Positions 10,751 to 18,918 of a stretch of DNA of 64,000 nucleotides are shown piece after piece. The position numbers and the translations under genes were made by a program. Position 1 is the first letter of the stretch; every line of letters starts with the position of its first letter. The DNA lies in NCBI RefSeq assembly GCF_003096075.1, contig NZ_CP015449.1, forward strand, positions 1,488,001-1,552,000, written 5' to 3'. Source of the stretch: Dietzia lutea. GTDB lineage: Bacteria > Actinomycetota > Actinomycetes > Mycobacteriales > Mycobacteriaceae. The notes under the pieces are model-generated. The model was given only the letters and a program-made list of their open reading frames with translations. It did not search any database and was not told the origin of the DNA.

Positions 10751-11353
10751 ATGACCGGCCCGTCGTCGCCAGGTGTCGTGCGTTCGTCCGACCGTGTGCC
10801 CGGCACCGCCCCACGCGCGGCGGGCACGCTCCTCGCCGTCGTCTCCCCGTTTGTCGCCACACTCGCGCTGTGGGCCGTCGCGGCCCCGCGCTCGGAGCTG
10901 CTGTCCGTCGGTGACGGGCGCGGCCTGCGGCTGGCCGACTCGGGAGCGGACGGTGGCAGCCAGCTGCTCACGCTCATCGTGCTCATCGGCTTCGCCACGG
11001 TGTGCGCGGTGCTCGCGCTCTGGCATCGCCACCCCCGCCTGCGGCGGCCGGGAGGCGTGCCCGCGCTCGCGCTCGTGCCCGGGCTGGCGGCGGCGACGGC
11101 CGCGATGGCCGCCACGCCGCTGGCCGATGTGCTCGCCGCGCCGCCGGAGGACGCCCCGTACGGGCAGGTGGTGCGCCAGGCCCCGGCGGCGGGGGAACTC
11201 TTCTACGACCGGATGATCTACGGACTGTCCGGCCCGGCGTGGGACTGGTTCCCGCCGGGCGTCGGCTGGCTGGCCCTGGGGACGATGATCGCGGCGTTCA
11301 CGGTCGCCGCCCTCGCGTACCTCAGCCCCTCCACGGACCTCGACGATTTCTGA
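10751..11353 (+). CDS. Four-helix membrane protein (DUF2567-like)
   Basis: This 200-residue protein has four predicted membrane segments (about 27-45, 73-92, 107-127 and 165-188). A conserved-looking extracytoplasmic stretch lies between the first pair (APRSELLSVGDGRGLRLADSG), and a larger loop between the last pair contains GPAWDWFPPG. The layout resembles actinobacterial DUF2567 membrane proteins, whose function is unknown; the assignment is tentative. A TACAGT -10-like hexamer lies 8 nt before the ATG, so the mRNA may be nearly leaderless. The gene is divergent from the acyltransferase gene and converges, with only 5 nt between stops, on the next gene. Confidence 0.65.
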   Translation: MTGPSSPGVVRSSDRVPGTAPRAAGTLLAVVSPFVATLALWAVAAPRSELLSVGDGRGLRLADSGADGGSQLLTLIVLIGFATVCAVLALWHRHPRLRRPGGVPALALVPGLAAATAAMAATPLADVLAAPPEDAPYGQVVRQAPAAGELFYDRMIYGLSGPAWDWFPPGVGWLALGTMIAAFTVAALAYLSPSTDLDDF

Positions 11354-11358
11354 AGCCT

Positions 11359-12336
11359 TCACAAACTCCGACGAGAACCGCGGCGGGGTAGCCCGGCCCC
11401 CCAGCCGTCAGTGAGGTCACCGAGATACTGGATCTGGGCCGCGAGGTTAGCTTGAAGGTCGCGGTGCTCCCCGGTCGCGTCGAGGAGATCTTGCCCGTCG
11501 GTGGTGGGCGGGAGTATCTGGTCGAAGGCCGCCGCTCGCTCGGAGAGAACGGCCATCTGGTCGCGTTGTTCCAGAAGGTCGGAGATGAGTTCCAGACGTT
11601 CGCGGTACATGATCATCGCCGCGACCTGCTCGACCAACTCCCCCCGAATCGACTCGATTCGTTCCTGCTCGCGCTGCCACTGTCGACGAAGCTCTGGCTG
11701 TGACCTGGACGGCTTGGGAAGGGCTGTCGAGGCGAACTGGAGAAGGCTCAGCGCTCGTTCCGTCAGCGACTCGAGAGTTCGAGCGATGTCGATGCGATTC
11801 GCACCGCCGAGCTCGTCCGAATTCCAGGCGCGGCTCCCAATGATCGCCGCTGCCTGCCACCTGGCCATCCAGATGATCCGCAGTTCGATGTCCGTCGCAT
11901 CGCCGCGCCCTCCGCGTGCGCCGTCTGAGTCCGGCTCAGTCTCGTCAGGCGGTGCGTTGACCCCGGGTCGGCTCGGCCAGACGAGGACGACGAACCACGC
12001 CACGCCGAGAGCGAGCGACAATGCGGGTAACGCCATGGAAGCCACGGCCGCGACGAAGAGGAGCCAGAGAGCGAAGCGGCGAGCTGGCGGGGATCGACGG
12101 GCGGCACTCACTGCCGCCGGCGGCTGTTCGATTCGAATCGGCAGCGGGATCGGCAAGGGTAGCTGCTCAGTGACGAGCGCACGCCGCTGCGCATGAGTCA
12201 GGTGCCCGGCGCCGGGGTCGAACGGCGGGAGGTCGATGACGCCGGCGATCGGAGCCGTCCGCCTGAGGGCATTATTGACGAGCATGACGGCCTCATCGAA
12301 AGCGTGATCGAGCGGGGGCTCGGGACCGACCTGCAT
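11359..12336 (-). CDS. Hypothetical protein with two membrane segments and a coiled coil
   Basis: This 325-residue protein matches no family I recognise. The first ~80 residues are soluble and Pro-rich. A membrane hairpin follows (about 88-122: FALWLLFVAAVASMALPALSLALGVAWFVVLVWP), then an acidic linker and a long charged helical region. The stretch with RRQWQREQERIESIRGELVEQ (about 218-238) looks like a coiled coil. The start is well supported by AGGAGATCC directly before the ATG. The coding DNA reads as less GC-biased than its neighbours, which may indicate recent acquisition. It is probably membrane-anchored with a cytoplasmic helical domain. Confidence 0.65.
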   Translation of the reverse strand: MQVGPEPPLDHAFDEAVMLVNNALRRTAPIAGVIDLPPFDPGAGHLTHAQRRALVTEQLPLPIPLPIRIEQPPAAVSAARRSPPARRFALWLLFVAAVASMALPALSLALGVAWFVVLVWPSRPGVNAPPDETEPDSDGARGGRGDATDIELRIIWMARWQAAAIIGSRAWNSDELGGANRIDIARTLESLTERALSLLQFASTALPKPSRSQPELRRQWQREQERIESIRGELVEQVAAMIMYRERLELISDLLEQRDQMAVLSERAAAFDQILPPTTDGQDLLDATGEHRDLQANLAAQIQYLGDLTDGWGAGLPRRGSRRSL

Positions 12337-12439
12337 GGATCTCCTAAGGGATGGCTACGCGCTAACGGTAGTGAGTCGCGAGATGGTCCACGCGCGAATC
12401 GCGCTGCCCGTCCCGAGAGTGGGCACCGCCAGCTGCACC

Positions 12440-13147
12440 TCACCACCCGCTGCCGGTCGGCGGGCGGAGGGTGGCGAACTGGTCGGTGATGCGGAGTCGC
12501 CTCTCGGCGAAGCGGTACAGCCCGGCCGGCCGCCCGCCCGCGGGGCCCGGGGGAGCGCTACGCCCGCACGCCACGAGTTCGCGTCGGCGGGTCAGGACGC
12601 GCTGGAGGTTGGTGGGGTCCACCGGATGCCCGAGCGCGGCCGCGTAGAGCTGTGCGAGAAAGGACAGCGTGAACTCCTCCGGCGCGAGGGCGAAGCCGAG
12701 GTTGGAGTAGGACATCTTGGCCGCCAGCCGGTCGCGCGCGAGGGCGACGATTTCCGCGTGGTCGAACACCGTGTCGGGCAGCTCGTCCACGCGGAACCAC
12801 GCGGTGTCGTCGGGCAGGGCCGGGGCGGCATCGCAGGGCAGCACGCCGAGGAAGCCGGAGGCGAACACGCGCCGGCCGGGAACGCGGGCGGGGTCGGAGA
12901 ACTCGGCGACCGGTTCGAGATGGCTCAGTGACCGCACGTCGACCTTCTCGGCGAGCTGCCGGGTGGCGGAGCCGCGCAGATCCTCGTCGTCACGGACCCC
13001 GCCGCCCGGGAGCGCCCACCGGCCGGCGGCGGGCCCCAGGGAGTGTTGCCAGAGCAGCACGTGGAGGGCGGGCGGCGCCACCTCGCCGACCGGCCGCACC
13101 TGGCTCACCACGACGAGCACCTCGTGACCGGTGTTACACTCCGTCAT
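12440..13147 (-). CDS. nrtR: Nudix-related transcriptional regulator of NAD synthesis
   Basis: This 235-residue protein has an N-terminal Nudix-fold domain followed by a C-terminal winged helix (about 150-235). In the Nudix box the catalytic REUXEEXGU part reads RQLAEKVDV, so key Glu and Gly residues are replaced. That is typical of NrtR regulators, which bind rather than hydrolyse a nucleotide. It is divergent from nadA and a GTTTTCGA palindrome sits directly between them. NrtR (NdnR in Corynebacterium) represses NAD biosynthetic genes and responds to a pyridine nucleotide or related metabolite. On the minus strand TATAAT lies 7 nt before the ATG, so its mRNA is probably leaderless and the operator covers its own promoter. 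Confidence 0.9.
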   Translation of the reverse strand: MTECNTGHEVLVVVSQVRPVGEVAPPALHVLLWQHSLGPAAGRWALPGGGVRDDEDLRGSATRQLAEKVDVRSLSHLEPVAEFSDPARVPGRRVFASGFLGVLPCDAAPALPDDTAWFRVDELPDTVFDHAEIVALARDRLAAKMSYSNLGFALAPEEFTLSFLAQLYAAALGHPVDPTNLQRVLTRRRELVACGRSAPPGPAGGRPAGLYRFAERRLRITDQFATLRPPTGSGW

Positions 13148-13162
13148 GTTTTCGATTATAAG
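13134..13162 (+). promoter_or_regulatory. Promoter of nadA-nadC
   Basis: TTACAC (13134-13139) and TATAAG (13157-13162) are separated by exactly 17 bp and point toward nadA. The -10 element lies inside the NrtR palindrome, so repressor binding would block RNA polymerase. On the opposite strand the same AT-rich core reads TATAAT and serves nrtR. Confidence 0.6.
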
Positions 13163-13170
13163 TCGAAAAC
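13148..13170. promoter_or_regulatory. NrtR operator
   Basis: A perfect inverted repeat GTTTTCGA-N7-TCGAAAAC fills the space between the divergent nrtR and nadA genes, starting immediately next to the nrtR start codon. Its AT-rich centre holds the -10 elements of both promoters. Position next to an NrtR-family gene and an NAD synthesis operon supports autoregulation and nad repression. Confidence 0.85.
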
Positions 13171-13225
13171 GCCCCCGGGCGGTTGCCGGAGGGCGCCGTG
13201 AGACTTCACCCGGGAGGGGGCAGCG

Positions 13226-14311
13226 TTGAGCACTGCCACAGGACACAGCACGACGGTCGCGCCGCGGCCCGGCACCGCGATCGGCCGGCTCGATTCGCCG
13301 CTGGCGGAGAAGATCCGTCACGACGGGGCCGTGTACACGGGCGTCGAGCCGGACGCCGAGTGGGCCGCGGAGATCCGTCGCCTCGCCGCGGAGCGGGACG
13401 CGGTGATCCTCGCGCACAACTACGAGATCCCCGCCATCCAGGACATCGCCCACCACGTCGGTGACTCGCTGGCACTGTCGCGCGTCGCGGCGGCGGCCGA
13501 GCAGTCGACCATCGTCTTCTGCGGCGTGCACTTCATGGCCGAGACCGCCAAGATCCTCTCGCCCGACAAGACCGTCCTCATCCCCGACGAGGCGGCCGGC
13601 TGCTCGCTGGCCGACTCGATCACCGCCGAGCAGCTGGCCGAGTGGAAGTCCGAGCACCCGGACTCCGTCGTGGTCTCCTACGTCAACACCACGGCGGCGG
13701 TGAAGGCGCTCACCGACATCTGCTGCACCAGCTCCAACGCCGTGGACGTGGTGGCGTCGATCGACCCCGACCGCGAGGTGCTCTTCCTGCCCGACCAGTT
13801 CCTCGGCGCGCACGTGCGGCGTAAGACCGGCCGCGACAACGTCCTCGTGTGGGCGGGCGAGTGCCACGTCCACGCCGCGATCAACGGTGACCAGCTCACG
13901 GCCAAGGCGGGGGCGCACCCGGGCGCGGAGCTCTTCGTCCACCCCGAGTGCGGCTGCGCCACGAGCGCGCTGCACCTGGCCACCGAGGGCGCCGTGCCGG
14001 CCGATCAGGTCAAGATCCTGTCCACCGGCGGTATGGTCGACGCCGCCCGCGCCTCGGGCGCCCGCGAGGTGCTCGTGGCGACGGAGGTCGGCATGATCCA
14101 CCAGTTGCGCAAGGCGGCGCCGGAGATCGACTTCCTGCCGGTCAACGACCAGGCCAGCTGCCCGTACATGAAGATGATCACCCCGGCCGCGCTGCTGCGC
14201 GCCCTCGTCGAGGGCGCCGACGAGGTCCACGTCGACCCCGTGACCGCCGAGGCCGCGCGCGGGTCGGTCGAGCGGATGATCGCCATCGGCAACCCGGGGT
14301 CGGGGGAGTGA
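13226..14311 (+). CDS. nadA: Quinolinate synthase
   Basis: NadA (361 residues) condenses iminoaspartate with dihydroxyacetone phosphate to quinolinate and uses a [4Fe-4S] cluster. Visible signatures are [20 protein letters not shown] (about 62-81), the cluster Cys in [21 protein letters not shown], and [10 protein letters not shown], all present. The TTG start is preceded by a strong GGGAGGGGG ribosome-binding site about 6 nt upstream. The stop overlaps the GTG of nadC by 4 nt. The usual nadB is missing between them, so the iminoaspartate source must be encoded elsewhere or be another enzyme. Regulation is probably by NrtR through the palindromic operator upstream. Confidence 0.96.
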   Translation: MSTATGHSTTVAPRPGTAIGRLDSPLAEKIRHDGAVYTGVEPDAEWAAEIRRLAAERDAVILAHNYEIPAIQDIAHHVGDSLALSRVAAAAEQSTIVFCGVHFMAETAKILSPDKTVLIPDEAAGCSLADSITAEQLAEWKSEHPDSVVVSYVNTTAAVKALTDICCTSSNAVDVVASIDPDREVLFLPDQFLGAHVRRKTGRDNVLVWAGECHVHAAINGDQLTAKAGAHPGAELFVHPECGCATSALHLATEGAVPADQVKILSTGGMVDAARASGAREVLVATEVGMIHQLRKAAPEIDFLPVNDQASCPYMKMITPAALLRALVEGADEVHVDPVTAEAARGSVERMIAIGNPGSGE

Positions 14312-15210
14312 GCCGCCCGGGCCTGCCGGGCGGTGCAGCCGGGGTCGACGACGACGAGTTCCTCGATCCCGACACCCGTGCGGACGCGGTGGTCGCGATC
14401 CGTCGCGCGCTCGAGGAGGACCTGCGATACGGCCCGGACGCCACCTCGCTGGCCACCGTGCCGGCGGACGCCCGGGCCACCGCACGCCTGGCGACCCGGT
14501 CCGACGGCGTGATGGCCGGCCTGCCGCTGATCGAGATGGTGCTGGGCGAGGTGATCGGCTCGGGCTTCTCCGTGACCCTCCACGCCCGCGACGGCGACCG
14601 CGTGACGGCCGGCGACGTCGTGGCCGAGATCAGCGCGCCCACGCTCGGGCTGCTCACCGCCGAGCGCACGCTGCTCAACCTGGTGTGCCACCTGTCCGGG
14701 GTCGCCACCGCCACCCGCGCGTGGGCCGACGAACTCGCCGGCACGAACTGCGCGGTCCGCGACACGCGCAAGACGATGCCCGGAATGCGGCTGCTGCAGA
14801 AGTACGCGGTGCGGTGCGGCGGCGGGGTCAACCACCGCCTGGGCCTGGGCGACGCGGTGCTGGTCAAGGACAACCACGTCGTCGCCGCGGGTGGGGTCCT
14901 CCCGGCGCTGACGGCGGTCCGCGAGCGCTTCCCGGAGCTGCCGTGCGAGGTCGAGGTGGACTCCCTGGAGCAGCTCGACCAGATGCTGGCCGCGGGCGTC
15001 GACCTGGTGCTGCTCGACAACTTCCCGGTGTGGCAGACGCAGATCGCGGTGCAGCGCCGCGACAAGGTCTCGCCGACCACCCGGCTGGAGTCCAGCGGCG
15101 GGCTCACGCTCCATGTGGCCGCGGACTACGCGCGCTGCGGCGTCGACTATCTCGCGGTCGGGGGCCTGACCCATTCGGTCGCGGTCCTGGACCTCGGTCT
15201 GGATATGTGA
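14308..15210 (+). CDS. nadC: Nicotinate-nucleotide pyrophosphorylase (quinolinate phosphoribosyltransferase)
   Basis: NadC (300 residues) converts quinolinate and PRPP to nicotinate mononucleotide. Signatures include [16 protein letters not shown] near the N-terminus, [17 protein letters not shown] (about 111-127), [34 protein letters not shown] and EVEVDSLEQ. The C-terminal [31 protein letters not shown] closes the phosphate-binding barrel. The GTG start overlaps the nadA stop (GTGA), indicating translational coupling. Length and motifs are complete. No third gene follows closely; the next gene has its own promoter-like sequence. Confidence 0.96.
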   Translation: MSRPGLPGGAAGVDDDEFLDPDTRADAVVAIRRALEEDLRYGPDATSLATVPADARATARLATRSDGVMAGLPLIEMVLGEVIGSGFSVTLHARDGDRVTAGDVVAEISAPTLGLLTAERTLLNLVCHLSGVATATRAWADELAGTNCAVRDTRKTMPGMRLLQKYAVRCGGGVNHRLGLGDAVLVKDNHVVAAGGVLPALTAVRERFPELPCEVEVDSLEQLDQMLAAGVDLVLLDNFPVWQTQIAVQRRDKVSPTTRLESSGGLTLHVAADYARCGVDYLAVGGLTHSVAVLDLGLDM

Positions 15211-15304
15211 GACGCCCGCGCTTCGGCTTGACGCGTGTGAGGTCCGCCCCACGGGGGCGTTCGGGCTCGGGCGCCGGGCGGGAGGCCGCGTAAAGTCGTC
15301 TGCC

Positions 15305-15826
15305 ATGACGGGGTTCTGGGACTCAGGCGAGAAGAGCACGGCGGCGGAGCGACGACTGCAGCGGATGGAGGAGGCCCGGCGCCGCGTCGAGGCCGGGGAG
15401 AACACCTCTCCGCCCCCGCCCCCCGCGCCCGCCAAGGCCACCCGCACCCGGTCCGCCCGCGCGCCGAAGGCCGCGACCGTCGACCCGCTGTCGGTGTCCG
15501 GCGCGCAGTTCGCGGTGTGGCGCAGCGTGCAGCACTTCTGCATCACCGACTCGACGCCCGACGCCCGCGGCGGGAACCTCGACCTGCTGGTCGCGTGGTC
15601 GGACTCCATCCAGCCGTTCCGCCTCCGCCAGCGGATCGTCGCCCGCCTGGACGACGAGGGCGCCTGGCTGCCGGTGTGCTACGCCAAGGACGGCTCCCGC
15701 GAACCCATCAGCCAGGCGCAGGCCGAGCGGTACAAGGAGGCCCGCCTCGGCGAGACCACCCTGTCCGGTGGGGCGCAGAAGCCGCTCAAGGACACCGACC
15801 ACCCGGACGAGACCGTCACCCTGTAG
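15305..15826 (+). CDS. Hypothetical protein
   Basis: This 173-residue protein has a charged helical N-terminus (TAAERRLQRMEEARRRVEAGE, about 12-32), a Pro/Ala/Arg linker (33-60), and one folded domain of roughly 100 residues. That domain contains AVWRSVQHFCITDSTPDARGGNLDLLVAW and a C-terminal SQAQAERYKEARLGE helix. I recognise no family and see no membrane segment or signal peptide, so it is presumably cytosolic. A TAAAGT hexamer (15291-15296) lies 8 nt before the ATG, suggesting a near-leaderless mRNA separate from nadAC. It converges with the next hypothetical gene. Confidence 0.65.
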   Translation: MTGFWDSGEKSTAAERRLQRMEEARRRVEAGENTSPPPPPAPAKATRTRSARAPKAATVDPLSVSGAQFAVWRSVQHFCITDSTPDARGGNLDLLVAWSDSIQPFRLRQRIVARLDDEGAWLPVCYAKDGSREPISQAQAERYKEARLGETTLSGGAQKPLKDTDHPDETVTL

Positions 15827-15862
15827 GACGCCCCGCCGGGTCCGGTCCCGCCGGCGAGGCGG

Positions 15863-16366
15863 TCAGCGGTCCGCCAGCGAGAAACGCCGCCCCTCCGGCT
15901 GCGGGCCCGTCGCGACGACGACCTCCTCGGCCCCGGCCTCCGCGGCTGCCGCGTCGGTGGTCTCCTTGGCGGCGGTGACCTCGTCGTCGTCGTGGTCATC
16001 TCCCGCAGGGTCCCCCTCGCCGGTGGCGCGGACCATCTCACCGTCGCCGGGCAGCGGTTCGACCGCGACGATCGTCCCCTCGTCGAGTAGCGCGATGATC
16101 GCCGTGCGCGCGGCGCGGGCGTAGCGCAGGTTGCGCAGGGCGGGCGTGTCGGTGTCTGGGGCGGACGGGTCGACGTCGACCAGACGCAGCGGCTCGCCCG
16201 AGTGGGCTTCGTACGCCTCGCACACCGATTCGATCAGCTCGTCGAGTCCCAGGCTGTCGCGCTCGCCGAGCTTGTCCACGATGATCATGCGGGCCCGCTC
16301 CAGCGCGGGCTGCTCGGGCTCGGTGGCGGCGTCGATGGCGGTGCGGATGTCGTCGAGTGTGCTCAT
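15863..16366 (-). CDS. Hypothetical acidic protein
   Basis: This 167-residue acidic protein has an N-terminal helical domain (about 1-100). A region resembling a small winged helix reads GLDELIESVCEAYEAHSGEPLRLVDVD, followed by LRNLRYARAARTAIIALLDEGTIVAVE. The remainder is low-complexity and Asp/Glu/Ala-rich (GDDHDDDEVTAAKETTDAAA). I do not recognise a family. No ribosome-binding site is obvious before the ATG; a CAGTCT hexamer six bases upstream could be a leaderless -10. The function is unknown. Confidence 0.6.
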   Translation of the reverse strand: MSTLDDIRTAIDAATEPEQPALERARMIIVDKLGERDSLGLDELIESVCEAYEAHSGEPLRLVDVDPSAPDTDTPALRNLRYARAARTAIIALLDEGTIVAVEPLPGDGEMVRATGEGDPAGDDHDDDEVTAAKETTDAAAAEAGAEEVVVATGPQPEGRRFSLADR

Positions 16367-16435
16367 GCCCCGAGACTGCCAGCCCGCACGGCGATCCGCA
16401 GCCGGTGCAGGGCCGGTGCGCGGCCGGTGCGCGCG

Positions 16436-17410
16436 TCAACACGGCCGGTGCGCGTCCAACACCTCCGGCACGACCGTGACCACCACGTCCTCGATCTTCC
16501 AGCTCAGCTGCGCCAACCCCCGCCGGACCTCCGACAGCCGCTCGACGGTGACCTCCCGGCCCTCCGCGGGGACGAGGAAGGCCTCCACGTGGAAGACGTG
16601 TCCCTCGTCACGCACGCGCGCGCCGCGGTCGACGGCCCAGTCGACCTCGGCCAGCAGCTCGTCGATCTCGTAGACGAGCGGGTGTGGGTCGGTGCCGTCG
16701 AAGCGGGTGGGGCGCGCGTCGGCCAGCCCCTCGATCGCGCCGCGCATGTTGGACCAGCCGTCGCTGAGGATCGACACGCTCACCACCAGCGCCGCGACCG
16801 CATCCGCCCACCACAGCCCCAGGCCGATCCCGAACACCCCGACGATCGTGGCCAGACCGGTCTTCCAGTCGGCACGGTTCATGGCGGCGTCGGCGAAGAG
16901 CACCTTGTCGTGCAGCGCCTCGGCCGGCGCGAGCTTCATGCGGCCGAGGATGAACGGCCCGATGACCGACAGCGCCATCACCGCGACCATCAGCCATCCG
17001 GACCAGATGACGTGCCCGCCGAGCTCCACCACACCCAGCGGCGGCCGCTCGCCGGTGATCAGCCCGCTACCCGAGTCGACGATGAGGAACACGCCCATGG
17101 CCAGCAGCGACACCCCGGCCACGAGATGCCCGATGCCCACCGCCCGGTGGCGCCCGTACGGGAACCGCGCGCTCGGCGGGATCCTCGACACGCGTACGGC
17201 CACGAGGAACGCGATCGGCGGAAGGAAGGACAGCGAGTCCTCGATCCACGCCGCCTTCATCGCCTGCGACTGACCCGACACGGCATACACCGCCGCGACC
17301 GTCACGGCGAGAACGGCGAGGGTCACCCACTCCAGCCGGATCGCGCGGCGCAGTGCGGCCTGCTGCTCGTCGGGTAGGTCCCGACCGCCGAGCGCCGTCT
17401 TCCCGCTCAC
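16436..17410 (-). CDS. CDF-like cation transporter with a non-canonical metal site
   Basis: This 324-residue protein has six predicted membrane segments and a C-terminal cytoplasmic ferredoxin-like domain, as in cation diffusion facilitators. In helix 2 the family's DxxxD reads D-S-L-S-F (WIEDSLSFLPP), and in helix 5 HxxxD reads M-N-R-A-D (FADAAMNRADW). Two of the four usual site-A ligands therefore seem absent. It belongs to a divergent subgroup whose substrate cannot be called. It is the last gene of a five-gene co-directional run, 13 nt after a binding-protein-like lipoprotein, which suggests a functional pair. Confidence 0.82.
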   Translation of the reverse strand: MSGKTALGGRDLPDEQQAALRRAIRLEWVTLAVLAVTVAAVYAVSGQSQAMKAAWIEDSLSFLPPIAFLVAVRVSRIPPSARFPYGRHRAVGIGHLVAGVSLLAMGVFLIVDSGSGLITGERPPLGVVELGGHVIWSGWLMVAVMALSVIGPFILGRMKLAPAEALHDKVLFADAAMNRADWKTGLATIVGVFGIGLGLWWADAVAALVVSVSILSDGWSNMRGAIEGLADARPTRFDGTDPHPLVYEIDELLAEVDWAVDRGARVRDEGHVFHVEAFLVPAEGREVTVERLSEVRRGLAQLSWKIEDVVVTVVPEVLDAHRPC

Positions 17411-17423
17411 GATGCCTCCCCGC

Positions 17424-17957
17424 TCATGACGCCTCCCCGGTTCCGGCGAGGTACGTCTCCAGCTCCACGAGCAGGGCGTTCTCGCCGAGCGGCGTGGCCA
17501 TCACCATCTGCTCGGTGTCGCCGTCCGGCGTGACCTCATCGGCGTAGGGCCGGGTCACCGCCACCTCTTTCTCCCACGGCGTATCGGACGTCAGCCCGCC
17601 GACGACCACGTCGAGATCGCCGCGGACCATCGCCATCACCAGTTCGCTCTCCGCGCCGGGCGTCCACTCCACGTCGGCTCCCTGCCGGGCGGCGAACCCA
17701 CGCACCAGGTCGACCTCCCGCCCGGCGACGCGCCCGTCGTCGTACACCTCGGTCCACGGCGGGTTCTCCGAGACGCCCACCCGCAGCACGCCTCCGGTGA
17801 TCCTGTCGAGGCTGCCGTCGGTGTCCCTGGGGAACGGCCCGCCGCAGGCGGCGGTGAGGGCGCCGGTGAGGGCGAGGAGGAGGACGACGACGAGCGCGTT
17901 CGGGCGCCCGGCCCGGCGCGACCGGCCGACCGGGATCCCACGATGCCGGACCTGCAT
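17424..17957 (-). CDS. Short binding-protein-like lipoprotein (single lobe)
   Basis: This 177-residue precursor has a basic N-terminus, a hydrophobic core and a lipobox LTGALTAAC, so it is probably anchored to the outer face of the membrane. The mature part matches the start of an SBP-family-3 solute-binding protein (GVLRVGVSENPPWTEV, EVDLVRGFA, RGDLDVVVGGLTSDTPWEKEVAVTRPY). It then jumps directly to the closing segment (MATPLGENALLVELETYL). The second lobe, normally about 90 residues, is missing, so it is unlikely to bind solute by the usual two-lobe closure. The ATG was chosen because GGGAGG lies 9 nt upstream; a GTG three codons earlier abuts that site. The adjacent transporter gene may be its partner. 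Confidence 0.75.
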   Translation of the reverse strand: MQVRHRGIPVGRSRRAGRPNALVVVLLLALTGALTAACGGPFPRDTDGSLDRITGGVLRVGVSENPPWTEVYDDGRVAGREVDLVRGFAARQGADVEWTPGAESELVMAMVRGDLDVVVGGLTSDTPWEKEVAVTRPYADEVTPDGDTEQMVMATPLGENALLVELETYLAGTGEAS

Positions 17958-17982
17958 GACTGACACCCTCCCGACGGTCTGC

Positions 17983-18918
17983 TCAGGACGAGAGTTCTAC
18001 CAGGATCCCCGGCACCTCGGGGAGCAGCTCGCGGGCGAGGAAACCCGTGGGGCCGGTCCGCGCGGACAGGCGCTCGCCGGCCCGGCCGTGGCTGTAGGTG
18101 GCCCACGCGGCGGCCTGTGCCGGATCGGCCCCTCGGGCCAACAGTCCGGCGATGATGCCGGCCTTGACGTCGCCGGAGCCGGACACGCCGAGTCCGAACG
18201 ACCCCGACTCGTCCCGCCAGAGCCTGCCGTCCGGGGTGGCGATCCACGACGTCGCGGTGCCGGACACCACGACCGCCCCGGCGCGGCGCGCGAGTTCGAT
18301 GGCGTGCGCGGGCGTGTCGGCCTCGACGTCGTCCTCGTCGACGCCCAGGGTGCGAGAGAGCTCCTTGGGGTTCGGGCTGAGGACCACGCGGCCGTCGAGG
18401 TGCCTGAGGCCGTTGGGGTTCTCGGTCACGTACGCCATGCCGAGCGCGTCCAGCACCAAGGTGGTCTCCAGCCTGGGGATCACCTCGGCGAGCAGGTCCG
18501 TCGCGGCGGACTTGTCCCCGATGCCGGGGCCGAGGACCACGGCGTCGCAGGACTTCGCTAGCCCGACGATCGTCTCGGCGCTCACCGCCGCGAGCTCACC
18601 GTCCTCGCGCTCGGGCAGGCCGACGGTCTTGGATTCGGGGATGTGGATCGCCAGACCGGGCGCGACCGTCTCGGCCGTGGCGATCTGCAACTTGCCCGCG
18701 CCGCTGCGTAGCGCGGCCTCGCCGGCCAGTTTCACCGCCCCCGGGGTGGCCCGGCTGCCGCCCACGACGATCACCCGTCCGCGGCCCTCCTTACCCCCGC
18801 CGGGCGCGGGCAGTGGCCAGCCCCGCAGCAGATGAGGCGTGAGGACCGTCTCGGCCCCGCTCGCACCGTCGGATCGGCCGCCCGCCATGTCGCCGCCGGT
18901 CATGTCGCCGCGGTTCAT
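17983..18918 (-). CDS. nnrD: ADP/ATP-dependent (S)-NAD(P)H-hydrate dehydratase
   Basis: This 311-residue ribokinase-like protein repairs hydrated NADH and NADPH by nucleotide-driven dehydration. Signatures are GRVIVVGGSRATPGAVKLAGEAALRSGAGK (about 47-76), AVVLGPGIGD, LDALGM, LSPNPKELSRTLG and the active-site SGSGDVKAGIIAGLLARG. It is the stand-alone NnrD domain without the NnrE epimerase. The first ~30 residues (MNRGDMTGGDMAGG...) are low-complexity and the real start could be slightly downstream. The annotated ATG overlaps the stop of the phosphatase gene (ATGA), which favours it. It is part of a run with the alcohol dehydrogenase, an NAD(H)-linked enzyme. Confidence 0.92.
   Translation of the reverse strand: MNRGDMTGGDMAGGRSDGASGAETVLTPHLLRGWPLPAPGGGKEGRGRVIVVGGSRATPGAVKLAGEAALRSGAGKLQIATAETVAPGLAIHIPESKTVGLPEREDGELAAVSAETIVGLAKSCDAVVLGPGIGDKSAATDLLAEVIPRLETTLVLDALGMAYVTENPNGLRHLDGRVVLSPNPKELSRTLGVDEDDVEADTPAHAIELARRAGAVVVSGTATSWIATPDGRLWRDESGSFGLGVSGSGDVKAGIIAGLLARGADPAQAAAWATYSHGRAGERLSARTGPTGFLARELLPEVPGILVELSS

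Noticed and set aside
8524-10914. Long open frame opposite the acyltransferase gene
   Set aside because: Low-complexity His/Arg/Gly-rich translation; the minus strand encodes a clear acyltransferase-SGNH protein.
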